Source: Thalassia testudinum (lineage: Eukaryota > Streptophyta > Magnoliopsida > Alismatales > Hydrocharitaceae). From it: DNA of 64,000 nt. The position numbers and the translations under genes are program-made. Shown here piece by piece: positions 1-11,923 of this stretch. The notes beneath the pieces are model-generated. The model had not been told where the DNA came from. It saw nothing but the letters and a program-made list of their open reading frames with translations, and searched no databases. Position 1 is the first letter of the stretch. Each line of letters starts with the position of its first letter. The stretch spans positions 5,544,501 through 5,608,500 of the forward strand of contig JAZHRO010000012.1 in assembly GCA_037157565.1 (NCBI GenBank), given 5' to 3'.

Positions 1-1
1 G

Positions 2-703
2 GACCTTTTACGCACCTGTGTACTGGACTGGAGGGGCTCTTGGGAGGAGCACTTACCCCTGGCAGTGTTTGCATATAATAACAGCTATCACTCGAGTATC
101 GGCATGGCACCCTACGAGGCTCTGTATGGACGGAGGTGTACTGCGCCCTTGAGTTGGGCTAAGGTGGGGACCAAGTGGGAGGTTGGCCCCAAGCTGATCC
201 GGCAAAGTCAGGAGGTGGTAGAGGAGATTCACAAACGACTTCGCACTGTTAGGAGTAAACAGAAGAGTTATGCCGATCGGAAGCACAGAGAGGTGCAGTT
301 CGAGGTTAGGGATCACGTCTTTCTTCGTGTTTCGCCCATGAAGGGCCTGCAGCGTTTTGGGGTGAAAGGGAAGCTTGCACCAAGGTTTGTAGGGCCCTTT
401 GAGGTGCTAGAACGGGTAGGACTCGTTGCTTATCGGCTTACCCTTCCTCCCCAGCTTTTTGGTGTGCACGATGTGTTCCACGTGTCCAACCTCAGGAAGT
501 ACGTCGTCGATCCCAGTCACGTTCTGAGCCACGAGAGTGTCGAGGTGGGTGACGACGTGACCTACCTCGAGAGACCAGCACAAATACTAGATAGAGCCGT
601 CTGGAGTTTGAGACGGAAGCAAGTACCCCTGGTGAAGGTCTTATGGAGGTGCCAGCGATATGAGGAGGCTACCTGGGAGCCTAAGGCAGTGATACGAGAG
701 TAG
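2..703 (+). CDS. Ty3/gypsy chromovirus polyprotein, C-terminal part (integrase tail plus chromodomain), 5' truncated by window edge
   Basis: The frame is open from the window edge to the TAG at 701-703, so the first 21 codons upstream of the ATG at 65 also belong to it. It reads through the end of the integrase core (AVFAYNNSYHSSIGMAPYEA), the GPY/F-type module (KLAPRFVGPFEVLERVG) and a chromodomain-like tail (ILDRAVWSLRRKQVPLVKVL then YEEATWEP). In chromoviruses the chromodomain directs integration to marked heterochromatin. The wording of the tail and the 2.7-kb LTR that follows fit the Tekay/Del clade; clade placement is inference. There is no internal stop, so this is the least decayed pol segment in the window. 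It lies 101 bp upstream of its own 3' LTR. Confidence 0.9.
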   Translation, partial: DLLRTCVLDWRGSWEEHLPLAVFAYNNSYHSSIGMAPYEALYGRRCTAPLSWAKVGTKWEVGPKLIRQSQEVVEEIHKRLRTVRSKQKSYADRKHREVQFEVRDHVFLRVSPMKGLQRFGVKGKLAPRFVGPFEVLERVGLVAYRLTLPPQLFGVHDVFHVSNLRKYVVDPSHVLSHESVEVGDDVTYLERPAQILDRAVWSLRRKQVPLVKVLWRCQRYEEATWEPKAVIRE

Positions 704-804
704 TACCCGGAGCTTTTTGAGGGTACATCTTTTCGGATCGGCTTCGGTCTTATTTAAGTTTGTTATGCATATATAATTCCTTCTTCCGCACCCTAGCTCA
801 AGTT

Positions 805-3471
805 TGTTATGATGTAAAGACCCGTTCTGTTCTGAGCCTTTTAAGACGTCTGGATTATCAGTCAGACGTCTGGACCCCTTTACAGACGTCTGGAAATTTA
901 AAATTTACACGTAGCTTTGCTTCTACATGCTGGTTGCCCGTAAACTGGCTTTTTCCCTTTTCTCTCTCTACCTTCTCCCCAGCAAAACCCTAGCGCACCC
1001 TTATAAAACCCCTCTCCCCCTTCCTCTCCTCCACACTCCACCACAGCCACCTTCCTTCCTTCCTCTCCATTGCAGTGAGAGGGGCAAGCGCGAGAGAGGG
1101 CACGAGAGCGAGCGACGAGGAGGAGAGGCGGCGTAAGGAGAAGAGGAAGAGTTTGAGCTCGCAAGCTCATGGGAGCTCGCAGGAGGATGCACGGCCAGAG
1201 CAGCGTGTGTGGGAGGAGCGCGTCGGGGGAGACGTCCCCAACACCTACTGTAGCCGGAGTTGCAGGCGAGGAGGTGAGGTCGCGGCTGCGTGCAGAGAGG
1301 AGCAGGAGATCGTTCTGATTTTGGGATTTTCCCAGAATCAGACGTTTGGCGTGCCATCCAGACAATGGGGTGGATGTCTGAAAGCAGTGTTCCGCGATGG
1401 TATGTTCCTCTTGGGGTTACGGCCATGCAGGCCGCACCGCAGCTTCGATCTGCATGGATAAAAGTGGATGATTCGCTTGTCGTGTGCAGAGATAGCCTCA
1501 GGAAGGTGTGGGGCACGCCCTGCCACGCGTTTCGGACATCTAGACAACCTACCAGACGACAGGAAGCACTCCCAGATTACTGGAGGAGAGGTCAGACGTC
1601 TGGAGCTAGGTCCAGATGGTCAAGAATGGGTTCTGGACGTTTGAGGTCGACGCAGGAACCTGAGGTGAGACTCTGGTTACTTTTAAGACGTCTGGAACTT
1701 GTGCCAGACGTCTAATTTAGGTCTGTAATCCTATTTTTGACTCATTTATGGTCCGTTTGAGGTCCATTTTTCACAAACGAGATATCTGTGGATTCCTTGT
1801 GAGTTTCTCTACATGTTAGAAATCCTTTTATACTATTCTGAACTTTCCGTTGTGGTATGTCCCTTGGTATAGGACTTCGATCTGTTGTGTGTCCGGGGCC
1901 TACAGAGGCACGTGAGCCTACCGCTCGAGCCCCCAGTACTCCCAGGTTGTCTGGTAGAGTAGTTTCCCTGTTTCAATTATGAATCATAAATGCATATGTG
2001 AAATTGGATAACTAGAAACCTAGGATGTGGCATGAATCCTAAGACGAGAAGTACTTGCACTATTTCAATGCGTGTTGAGATTGCGATCTTAAATGAATGA
2101 ATAGAAATGTGAACAACTGCCTGTTAATAAACAAGAGCTACCCGTGAAATACAAAAGGCCCATGCTAGTTAGACAGATACCTGTGACATTTCTTATTGTA
2201 TATGCAAATTATGGAAATACGAGCTGCATATGTAAAATCTGAGAATGGAATTGTGAATGACGAAACCTGGTATGGAATAACATGGGGAAAACAAGCATCA
2301 ACCCTACGAGGAATTAGGAGTAGAGATCCTGTAGACAAATGGAATAGATCTGGAAATGTGAGTGGGAAGTGTGTTGGCCCTTGAGTATGTGGTACGAAGG
2401 AGAGTGACTGTCCCCTATTTAGTGTAGAGCAGAGCTAGCCACCCTTGGGTTGGGACCCAGGGTTAGGATTGTCCACTCTACATCGACTTCTTTGGCCCTC
2501 ACGTATACTGTACCGGGAGAGCTACTAGTGTAGGGAGAGAGGTAGCCACCCCATGGGACCCGGGGTTCAGCTAGCCACCCTACATCAACTTGTTAGGCCC
2601 ACTGGGAAAACTGGGGTAGTTAGACGAGGGTGCGCGGACTGTGGAGGGGCGAGACCCTTGTTTTGTTCTGAGGGGCTAGACTTCGGTTACTGAGACGGCT
2701 AGGCCTTATACTGTTCCGTGCTGTACCTTATTTGTACCCGCTAGCGGAAACGACTGACCGCGTGCCAGTGCGGGGTAGCTACCCATGTACTTATCGTGCG
2801 TGCCGTAGTCACCGCTACGTCTGTCCGTGACCTCGGGGTGGTTGACTGGGTGTAGGATCACCACAAGGGACTCTCCCAGCCAGGAGATCACCACGTGTGC
2901 CTTCTACTATTCAGAAAAGACTACAATTAAGATTGTTCCCACGAGGAACATGCGAGATTAAGAAAGAGATCTGAAAAGTAAACCAATGGGTAAAAAGGAA
3001 TGACTTGTAAAATAAAATAATTGTAAAAGATAAATTACTTGTTAGCTTTTACTGCTTTAGTTAGCTTGGTTACCACTCTACTCAGCGTTCGCTGACTTCG
3101 TTTTTCTCGTACCCCTTTACAGGTCCAGGAGTTGAGCAGCCTAAGCCACCGGCTGCAGAGGGTGCTGAGCCCAGTCGAGCCCAGCAGTAGTTTCCTATTG
3201 TTTTACTTCCTTTTTGTTAGTGAATTCAGACTCTTGTTACCGTTTACATTTCTGTACTTTATTTCCGTTTTACTGTTGTGGTGGTGATATGTACTGTTCG
3301 TAGCTTTGACTTCCTTTACTGCTATACTCTTTTACTGTTAGTTACTTAGCATAGTGAATGTGGTTTACTTTCCTTCTTTTTGGTTATTTCTTGTTGGACG
3401 ACTGAGTCTTGGGATTAGTCGAGTTGAGCCAGTCTCGTATCCTGTAGGGATTTGGGAACCAGATCGTAACA
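805..3471 (+). repeat. 3' LTR of the chromovirus (family B)
   Basis: It starts TGTTATGATG and ends GATCGTAACA. The last 45 bp are the reverse complement of the left ends of the two solo LTRs at 16046 and 22688, which start TGTAACGACC, so the boundaries are cross-checked. Length 2667 bp against 2702 and 2697 bp for the solo copies. It carries phased AGACGTCT motifs at 844, 864 and 884 and further pairs at 1340/1360, 1534/1554, 1594/1614 and 1686/1706, and a TATA box at 1002. A short duplication of AAGTTTGTTATG near 756 leaves a second possible start about 47 bp upstream. The other half of the element is outside the window, so no target duplication can be tested. Confidence 0.88.
1002..1008 (+). 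promoter_or_regulatory. TATA box of family-B LTR
   Basis: TATAAAA in the context CCTTATAAAACCCC, followed by a pyrimidine-rich leader, 111 bp downstream of a three-unit AGACGTCT array. Transcription would start near 1030-1040 (inferred). Confidence 0.65.
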
Positions 3472-4067
3472 GGAGAAGAATCCAACTACTCTACCTAAAG
3501 TCGTTGGGGGTCACAGTGACTCCATAACATGGGTTGAGGGTCTCTCACCATTGCCCAGGGATCCTCATGTTCTGCATGCACTCTGAGGGTAGAACGCTAG
3601 GCTAACTTAATGAGAAATGGGTTCAAAAAGTGCATTAAAGGGGTTTTCCTAAAGTTAACATGGAAAAAATTATTACAAAAGTCTATGTCTTACCTACATG
3701 TAGTACGCGAAAAAATGATTCCAACGAGTCCTAAAATAAAAAAAGACCCTTAAACCGGCCAGAATATTAAAAGGGGGTCTCTAGACCAGTTTGAAGGCCT
3801 GAACTGGTCCTTTAGATGCTAAATTGATGCCCTAGAATCTTCTTTCCACGCATCAAGACCCGATTTGATGCATTCGCACGTGCCGAATCATCGCTCACCT
3901 CCCCAATGTTGGCTATGTGGTGCCAATCGGCACCTTCTCGCCTCGCCTTGAACCTATTGATTAGGAATTCACCTTGCTCATGCACTTACGAAGATAGTGG
4001 TCAATTCTTGCCTCGCTGCTGCTGTGGGTCAGTGCCCCAAATGGCTTCATGTGTCCCCGTTAGCTAT
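3472..4067. other. Unassigned spacer between the chromovirus LTR and the CACTA left end
   Basis: No coding signal, LTR end or tandem repeat is recognised. The only structure seen is a 7-bp inverted repeat, GCATCAA/TTGATGC, around 3850. This is the flank into which both neighbouring elements inserted, or a remnant of an older repeat. Confidence 0.4.
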
Positions 4068-4094
4068 CACTCCAAAAGAAAAAGCCTTTAGCGA
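4068..4094. repeat. CACTA left terminal inverted repeat
   Basis: CACTCCAAAAG, an A-rich stretch, then CCTTTAGCGA, matching the inverted right end at 35745-35771 in spacing and core. Followed by AGTGGCA/TTGCCACT subterminal repeats to about 4132. Confidence 0.6.
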
Positions 4095-4456
4095 TGAATT
4101 AGATAGTGGCATATAATACATTTGCCACTAATTACTTCAGATCTAGAACCATGTTTGGATCTGGTCAAAACAGGAATGAATCCACACATAATTAGACGTC
4201 CAATAATTTTATCAGACGTCTTATGTGAAAATATTAGACGTCCTTGTTTCGATCCAATGAAACCAGTGCAGCCTGGTTAATAGTATTAGACGACCATCAT
4301 TGTAATCTGATGTCTGACCTTAAAATCAGATGTCTGATATTGCTGTCAGACTCATCACTACCCTGATTTGTGGTGGATTTCGTCCCAATCTCTTGGGATT
4401 TGCCTCCAATGGCTAGGAGATCTCTCCCAAGTGTTCTTGAAGGTTCCAAACTTGCC

Positions 4457-4464
4457 TATAAATA
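4457..4464 (+). promoter_or_regulatory. TATA box of copia 5' LTR
   Basis: TATAAATA in CTTGCCTATAAATAGAC, identical in the 3' LTR at 26802-26809. It sits 109 bp after the start of the last phased AGAC motif. Confidence 0.7.
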
Positions 4465-4985
4465 GACTACAATCCCTCTTAGGCAAGGCACACCTCTTGA
4501 GATTCAATTCCCTTAGAAAAATCACTTGCTTACTACTCTTAACCTCCTCTTGCCCTTGTGCTGTGCCAACACTGATTAAATGGCAAACCCACACTCCCGG
4601 TTCACTTCATTCTGTAAATTCTCAAGGAGTTCTCTTTATGTTTAATAGATAAGGAAGTAATCAAATTATTGGGGTGCTCTATAGGTGCTGTTTAATTCTT
4701 ACTTTTGTACTTTGGGTATTCGGCCTGTCGGGTCCCCATCTCTTCATTGTGAAGGGAGAAACCTTCGTTTAGGGATCAGAGGTGGGATTTGTAATTGAGG
4801 TACACTACCCTCGTTTAAGTAGTGTAGTTAGTGGATTGATCATTTTGTGATTAAAAACCCTAAGTCAAGGGATTGGCTTAGGTGGTAGTTTTCAACCGTC
4901 TTGGGTTTCCACCTAAAAATCTGGTGCCTCTTTTTGTAATTGAATTTTTTGTATTACAATATTTAATAAATTCACTGTTCACCCC

Positions 4986-7614
4986 TGTTAACAAGAGTGA
5001 AATCAAGTTTAAAGTAATGCGTCGTAGTATAGTTGAAATCGCTTTGAAAATAAATAAATTTTTATTACTCGAAGTTTAAGTCCGATGTCGAACACAGGGA
5101 GCAAATGGAGTTCATGCACTAATCTCAATAATCGATGCAATTTGAACACATAAAATTACTCAAAATCTAATTCAAAATGTAAAGCATGAGTTTATGAATA
5201 ATAAAATGTAGCATAAAAGAGAAATTGGACGTCTGATTATAGAATCAGACGTCTTAAAAGTGTTTGACTCTTGTTCTTTTGCTTCTTCTCTTTGGCTTGT
5301 TCTCCTCTTTCTCTTCTTTCTTCATTGTTCTTCCTTCCTTCTCTGTGGCTTCTTCTTTCTTCACTGTTGTTCTTCTCTTCAGCCTTCTTCTTCTCTGCAG
5401 CTTCTTCTGCCTTTAGCTTTTCCTTCCTTAGCTTCTCCTTCAGGGTCCTCTTCCTTCTTCCTTTCCCTGCAAGCAAGTGCAAAACCCACCCCTACCCTCC
5501 CCCGCGAACTCTCTCTCTTTTCTCTCTTAAGCTCGCTCTCCCAGAGCCTTTCTTGGGTAAATGGGTCGGGTTAGCACGCCTGGGACCAAGCGCACCGGCG
5601 TGGGTGGTGCGCGAGGAGTGCACAGTAATCGGGTTAGGCTACCAAGTCCGCGTAGCGTGGGCATAGACAAGGTGTGATGAGGGGCGTGGGACCTCACCCC
5701 GTGTCAAGAGGCGATAAGCCCCTGACACAATTACAATTTATTCTCCACAGCTCGCTCCAAAATGCCCGAGGTGGGACTAAAAGTCCCACCCGCTTCGCGT
5801 GCGCTCACAGGGGATGTCGCGCTCAATTGTTGCGGTTGCAAGGGTCTTCAAAGCCAATCACTGGCTGAATGTGTGCATTTGACAATTTCGCGCCGCCTGG
5901 AACTTGGGGCCTGGAGCGAGGCTGCTTGATTCGAAGTTTACAAGCTTCTTCACATCTGCTCCAATGGCGGTCGAGGTCGGAACCTACTCTCAAGTAAAAC
6001 AGCCCTGCGACCTCATTAAGTCACACAAGGGGCTTCGCCGTGGCACGGTGAAGGTGTCTCGGTAGGTGGCGTGGCGTGGGGTGGCCTAGGTGTGCGTGCC
6101 TAGGTCAGTCTGTGGCTGTGGTGATGGGTTTGCTCAGGGGCAGTGTGTGGAGGCTGTGGCGGACGATGGAGAGGGGGAGAATGATCAGTGGAAGGTGGCG
6201 GAGCTTCTGAGGGGTTTGGCAAGGTGGATGGGTGTGTGGAGTGACGGAGGCACCTCGTTGGTGGTCTGCCAGAGGTGGAGACGATGGTGGTGGTCTATGG
6301 TTGTCAAGGGGTGGAAATAGAAATAGAGAGAGGGAAAATAAAGAGTAGAGGAAGGGGAAAGTATCTAACCTAGTTTAAGGATGAAGGGGGAAGAGATGGC
6401 GGATGGTGCGTACCTGCCGCCACTGGAGATGAAGATCCCAGTTAGAAGGGGGCGGCGACGTCGAAGAGGATGCAGGCGCGTGCGTAGGTATGGCGGGCCG
6501 CGGATGAAGGAGGTGGAGATGACTCTGCCACTGGTATTGTGGTAGAGCGACGAGAAGAGGAGGAATAGGTCATCGGAGCTCGCTGGGTGTTTGGCCGAAG
6601 GAGAAGAGACAAATTTGAGGGGTTGTCTCCGGCCAGACCAAGCTGAGGATGGACGGGAGGACTTAGGGTGTCTTTTATAGTCGCAGGCAAAGGGTCTTGT
6701 GCTTGGAAGGCAAGCTTCCAAGCACGGGCATCCTCGCCGAACATGGAAGGTGAGAGATACCCAAATATCTCATGCATTCGCATGAGAGATTGGGTGACAA
6801 TCAGGACTTGAGATTGTGTTCATATGATCGGGAATTCCTCAGAGAATCTCCCTTTCAAATTTGAGAGGGAGTCTCTAAGGAATCAAGGAGAACTCCCCCT
6901 TAGATCCTCGCCGGAGTAGGATTCCTTCGCTGTAATGGTGGAAGGACCAAATTGCAAAGAATGACAAGGAAGATAGGGGGTATCTACAAGGTTTTTAAAA
7001 GCTAGGGGTCTAAAAGTAATTGGGTTGGACTGTTTTTCAAAGTAGGTCAAAGTGAACCCCCTTAGGTCCAAATTTTGGTATAAACCTAATTTGGACCTAA
7101 GAAATCCAATGGTGAAGTTGGATTTTAGGTTTGACCACATTTGACTAGGCATTTTACACAAAAACCAAATTTAGGGAAAATATTTGACTAAGACCCCTAT
7201 TTAGGTCAAAATAGGTTCTAAAGGTCAAATTGAAGGTTCTAAACCCTAGAGGATATTTTTCCATGAATTTTAGAGGGTTTAGGTGAACTTTATCCTGACC
7301 AGAACCTTGTTGAATTAAGTGGATCTATTTTAGGGTTACAAGAAGTCATTTAATTCCTAGATTGCATATTAACCATTTTCTGATTGAACCAACCAACCTT
7401 TTATCTTGTTAAGACCTTTTGACCTATGTTTAGCCCCTGAGAAATCCCATTGTTGCACTACAATGGTAAAATTACAGTTTTACCCTTTGTTTCTTATTTT
7501 TCTCTCAGACTAATTATTCCTTGAGTTAGGCCCTTCATTTGGTTATATAGGAGTTTTTGTTCTCTTTTCTAAGTCAAAATGAGCTAGTTAGGGCTCATGA
7601 TGGTGTTCCCATCA
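4986..7614 (-). mobile_element. Solo LTR, Athila-like family A, minus orientation
   Basis: It interrupts the copia LTR within its six-C run. The flanks are ACCCC (4981-4985) and TCCCC (7615-7619), a 4/5 match for a target duplication. Read on the minus strand it starts TGATGGGAACACCATCATGA and continues AGCCCTAACTAGCTCA, matching the start of the 45541 LTR family. Its PBS-side end carries CGTCGTAGTATAG at 5020, like tRNA-Asp, and the reversed box TCGAACACAGGGAG near 5090. It also has the GGTGGGACT/AGTCCCACC hairpin (5770-5790), one GACGTC pair at 5227/5247 and a minus-strand TATA-like ACTATAAAAG near 6675. Confidence 0.85.
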
Positions 7615-7638
7615 TCCCCCCTCTAGTGCAATTTCATT

Positions 7639-7652
7639 TGGTATCAGAGCAG
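7639..7652 (+). other. copia primer-binding site (initiator tRNA-Met)
   Basis: TGGTATCAGAGCAG, two bases after the LTR end at 7636. It matches the usual plant copia PBS complementary to the 3' end of initiator tRNA-Met. Confidence 0.9.
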
Positions 7653-7691
7653 GTTTTCCGCTTTCAAGAGTAACATTCGCAGAAAGATCAC

Positions 7692-9107
7692 ATGGAGGGG
7701 AAAGTCATTTCCACTGGCAGATCTGAGGGGCAATCCACCACCCGACCACCACTCTTCGAAGGGACAAACTATACTTACTGGAAGCTAAGAATGAAGATGT
7801 GGCTTCAAGTGAACGATTTCTCCGTTTGGGAGAAATGTGAATCCGCATACGTCATTCCCGAGAAACCAGAAATGGGATACACAGTGGAGCAAATTCATCA
7901 CCTTGGACTGAATGCTAAGGCAATGAACTCACTCTACTACGCGCTCAGCTCAGAGGAATTCAACCTCATTAGCCAATGCAAAACCACCCACGAGATATGG
8001 AGAACCTTAGAGGTAACTCACGAAGGTACGTCTAGAGTTAAATCCTCAAAGATTAACTTGTTATCGCAGGAATTTGAAGCCTTTTCTATGAAGGAAAATG
8101 AAAGACCTGGGGACATGTACACCTGATTCACGTTAATCGCGAATAACCTCAAGTCACTAGGAAAGACATTTATAAAGGGGGAGCTTCAAGGGAAGCTTCT
8201 TCGCTCCCTTGGACCTGAGTGGGAGCAAAAAGTAACGGCAATAGAAGAAGCCAACCAAGTAGAGGATCTAGACGTGGAAAATCTACTTGGGAATCTTATG
8301 GCTTATGAATAAAAAATGGAGCAAAAGAAGAAATCTATCTCATCGGAGCCAAATAAGAAGACTTTAGCCTTCAAAGCTACTTTTGATGATGAGATAAGTA
8401 CCGATGATGAAGAATTCATTTTATTAGCTAAAAGGTTTAAAAAATTTCTCAGAAATAGAAAAGAGATCAAGGGAAAGAAAAGAGAGGAAGAACCTCTAGT
8501 TTACTATAATTGCAAGAAGAGAGGTCACATAAGGAAAGATTATCCTTTACTCAAAAGGGATGATGAGAAGAAATCCAAGAAGCCTTCCGACTACAAGAAG
8601 ATCTCCAAGCCCAAGAGATTCAAGAAAAAGGCGTTCCAAGCAACTTGAGATGACTCCACCTCCGAAGAAGAGGAGGAAACAAATGAAGAAATGGCATGCT
8701 TGGGATTAATGGCAACAAAAGATGCTTCTGAATCTGAATCTGAGGAACCTGAGGTAAACTCCTATTCTCTAAATGAAGTACAAGATGCCTTTGATTCACT
8801 ATATCTAGATCTTAAGAAAACAAAAACCCAAAGCAAAGTTTCAAAAGAAGAAAACTTAGAGAATAAGAAATTAATCAATGATCTTGAAGATAAGAATCTA
8901 ATTCTTACAAAAGAAACCACTGCCTTAAATATGCAAATAAGAAACCTAATGATTGAAAAGGAGTCATTAACAAATGATTTGTATGCGGCAATGAGTGAAC
9001 AAAAATTTCTAGATAGAGAAGAATTACTCGACAAAATCCATGTGCTTGAAAAATCAAACTCCTTTAAAAAGGATGAAAATATCTTACTTAGAGTAGAGAT
9101 TAGGGGA
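7692..9107 (+). pseudogene. copia gag, 5' part, with three stops and a ruined zinc knuckle
   Basis: The start ATG at 7692 lies 40 bp after the PBS. The N-terminus (RPPLFEGTNYTYWKLRMKMW) is the UBN2/DUF4219-type copia capsid region. In-frame stops fall at 8124, 8310 and 8646. The zinc knuckle near 8499-8543 keeps the second Cys and the His (NCKKRGHIRKD), but both outer Cys positions read Tyr. A Glu- and Lys-rich coiled-coil segment follows from 8691. A solo LTR enters at 9108 and the frame resumes exactly at 11479. Gag would coat the RNA in cytoplasmic particles; this copy cannot. Confidence 0.88.
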
Positions 9108-11473
9108 TGTTTGGTCATCGTAAAGTGCATTTTTGCTAGGAAAACGTCGTAGTATAGTGCGCAATATGATCAAACAAAGATATTTAATAAAAGATAATGA
9201 GACTTTGAGTCCTGGTCGTTCGTCTCTGGGAGGCGTTTGTTTTACATTTGAATTCGATCTTTTACCACTATTTTGTTCAAAATCGCACGCTGGTTTCCAG
9301 TCTTTTGATTAAAATTTCACCACTTCTATTATGAACCCTGATTACGTGCGCCTGTGTTAAATAAATCACAAAGGTGAAAGTGTGAGTTTCTGTGCGCACG
9401 ATTCTAGTAAGGTGGTGACTGTTTACAGAAAATGCGTCTATAGTTAGATTTTCTATATTTTCAGGAAACGACATACTTGTTGTGGAATAGATAAACAAGT
9501 GAAAACAGGCAACTTGAATCACGCAAACAAGATGGCAATCAATAAGCTCATGGTGATTTCAAAACATTAGACATATATATATAGAAAATATACTTTTCAT
9601 TCATTCATTTGAAGAGTGTTTGCAACATGAACTTGTAGAGGAAAGCTTATACATGAATGCTTAAAAATATAGATCTAGCTACCAGAAAACGATCGCATGC
9701 AAGAATCTACGGGGGGATTTTGCCTGCATCATTCGAGGAGAATAAGGACTACGCTACTAAGTAGTAAAACTACGAGGAGCATAAACTACTAATCTAGGTC
9801 TAGTAGAACAGAAGGGCATTCGGAGGTGGTCTCTGATGGCCTTGGAGTGGTCGGGAGGAGAATGAGGGGCGGCCAATGGAGCTTAGGTCGGCCCTTGGAG
9901 AGAGAGAGGAGTGATCTAGCATCCCAGCATGGTGTCCTTCATGGTGGTGCTCAGCTCATGGAGATGGAGTGGAGCTGGTGGTGGCTAGCCTAAGTGGAGT
10001 TGGATGGAGCCAAGCAAGTATAGCTAAAAAGTGGATGGGTGCAAATGGCCACCCCTTAGGTCTTTTTATAGACCTAAGGGAAGCTCTCTAGAGAATTATG
10101 GAATTCTCTAGAGAGGCCTATGGTGGGAGCTCGTGGGAGAGTGAGAGAGAGAGGATGGATGGTGGTTTTTAGATCCACCAAATGTGGAACTAAAAATTGA
10201 ATGACTCTTGGTTGCTAATTTTAGCAACCAAGGCAACCACACATGGTAGAGAGTTATAGAGAACTCTAGGCTAGGTATTTTCGTGTGGATGGTGTGTGTG
10301 GGTGTGTGTGGGTCGAAACTTAGGTGGCTAGGTTGATTAGGTTAGGTTCTAGTGGGTTTAGGTCAAGGTGTGTCTCAAGTTAGGGTTGTAAACCCTAATT
10401 CACTAAGGTAAAGTGAAATTAAACTTAATACAAGTTTAATTGGGTGTGTGGAAACCTAATTGAAAGTAAAACAACTCAATTAATTTAGGCTAGGTCAATT
10501 GGACTCTCACTGAGTCCAGTTGGATAGTGTGTGCTGAGATCATGGCTCAATTGAACTCAATGAGTCCAATTGAATAGGCTGATGGAATTGACGAAGATCC
10601 AAGTCAGTTAGGTTTAGTGAGGACCTAATTAGGTCCTTAGGGAGGTCTAGAGGTGATGTACTAGGGTTAGGACACCTTAATTTAGGTTCCTATGGGGTTG
10701 GAATTGGGTTTAGGGACATAAAGATCCAAGATCAAGGCTTGAATCTTAAAACAGGAACTGGAGAGCAGTATTAGACGTCTAATAATAGTGTCAGACATCT
10801 TATACTTAAAAATTAGAAGTCCAGACTTGTTGTCTGGACGTCCTATCAAAGTCAGGAAGGATTCAAGGTTCTATCTTGGGTATTCTGCAGAAATTGGACG
10901 TCTGACCAAGTGTCTGGACGTCCAATAACACTGTAGAAGTGGGTTTAAGCTGTGCGGGAGTTGGCTAAGGGTTCTGAACGTCCTATATTTCATCTGAACG
11001 TCCAGATAAGGGTTGGAACTAGGGTTTTGGGCCTTCCTAAGGTGTTGTGACCTAATCTGAGAGTGGCTAAGGCTTGGGGAAGTCTCTAAACTATCTTAGG
11101 ACTAGGATGGACCTAAGCTCTTCACATTTTACTTCTTTATTCCTACTTAATAGAATAGCAAACCTTAACTCCCTTACATCATTATTCCTACATCTAATCT
11201 AAGTCTTCTGCTCCAACTCTGCTGCAACACCCGTTATTCCTGATCCGGCTTCAGATCCTGCTCCAGATCCAACTCCAGATCTAGCTCCTGATCAGCTTAT
11301 TGCCTGCAATCGACATAATGCACTTAATCAACACATTATAACATTATTTTATGCATAGCTAAAGTAAAGTAGTAAAGATGTAGATAATGCTTATGCATGC
11401 ATGAATTACCCTAACTTATGCTAAGTCCTAGCCTAATTTAGGTCAATTAAGACCTATGATTGCTGTGCAATCA
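9108..11473 (-). mobile_element. Solo LTR, Athila-like, inserted in copia gag
   Basis: TGTTTGGTCA...GCAATCA, flanked by a perfect 5-bp duplication GGGGA (9103-9107 and 11474-11478). Removing LTR plus one duplication restores the gag frame. Minus orientation is shown by the reversed U5 box near 9207-9237, the tRNA-Asp-like CGTCGTAGTATAGTG at 9145-9159 just inside the left end, and a minus-strand TATA (TATAAAAAGA) near 10064-10070. AGACGTCT-type motifs lie at 10773/10793/10815, 10896/10916 and 10976/10996. No internal region or second LTR remains, as expected after LTR-LTR recombination. Confidence 0.88.
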
Positions 11474-11478
11474 GGGGA

Positions 11479-11850
11479 CTAGAAGATTAAGTAGACATAA
11501 TGAAAATAGAGATAAATCACCTTAAAGAAAAATCAAATCAACTTCTTGAGGACCTAGCCAAATTTACAAAGGTGAAATATAACTTGGACAAGCTCCTTGC
11601 CCATCAAAAACCTTCCTCAAGTAAATTTGGACTAGGCTTTTATGAGCCTAGTCAAAGTGAGCCGAAAAAGGAACCTCCTCTAAAGGAGACCACTAACAAA
11701 TACAGATCCACATTGCAATGGATACTGAAAAGACAACTCTCACTTTGTTTTCTAGGGATGAAAGGACATTGTAATGTCAAAAATTGGATATACAAAATGA
11801 AGGACAGACGACTCAAATTAGAAAGACCTATAGAAACACCAAGTCACTAA
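11479..11850 (+). pseudogene. copia gag, 3' part
   Basis: Continues codon-for-codon from 9107 (codon CTA at 11479), then a TAA at 11488 and open sequence to 11850. The segment is Lys/Glu-rich and coiled-coil-like (INHLKEKSNQLLEDLAKF), the usual stretch before the SIRE protease. A frame change separates it from the protease at 11924. Confidence 0.75.
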
Positions 11851-11923
11851 CGAAGATCTTTTGTAGGAGGAAAGAGGTCTACAAGAAAGAAGACAAGGAG
11901 ACCACCACCATCAAGGTGGCAGA

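Larger units (their letters stand above)
4135..7636 (+). repeat. copia 5' LTR remnant, split by a solo LTR at 4986-7614
   Basis: 4135-4985 aligns with 26494-27332 of the 3' LTR, and 7615-7636 (CCCCTCTAGTGCAATTTCA) is its end. The left end joins CACTA sequence without the TGTTAG start, so about 750 bp are lost. It contains AGACGTC motifs at 4194, 4214, 4236 and a ladder at 4288, 4308, 4328, 4348, then TATAAATA at 4457. Confidence 0.85.

Noticed and set aside
5271..5666. Plus-strand Phe/Ser/Leu-rich frame
   Set aside because: Same purine-tract artefact, read through the minus-oriented solo LTR at 4986.
9145..9159. tRNA-Asp gene fragment
   Set aside because: Only the D-arm part is present, without anticodon or acceptor arms, and it recurs at the same LTR position in other families; read as LTR sequence complementary to the tRNA, not as a tRNA gene.
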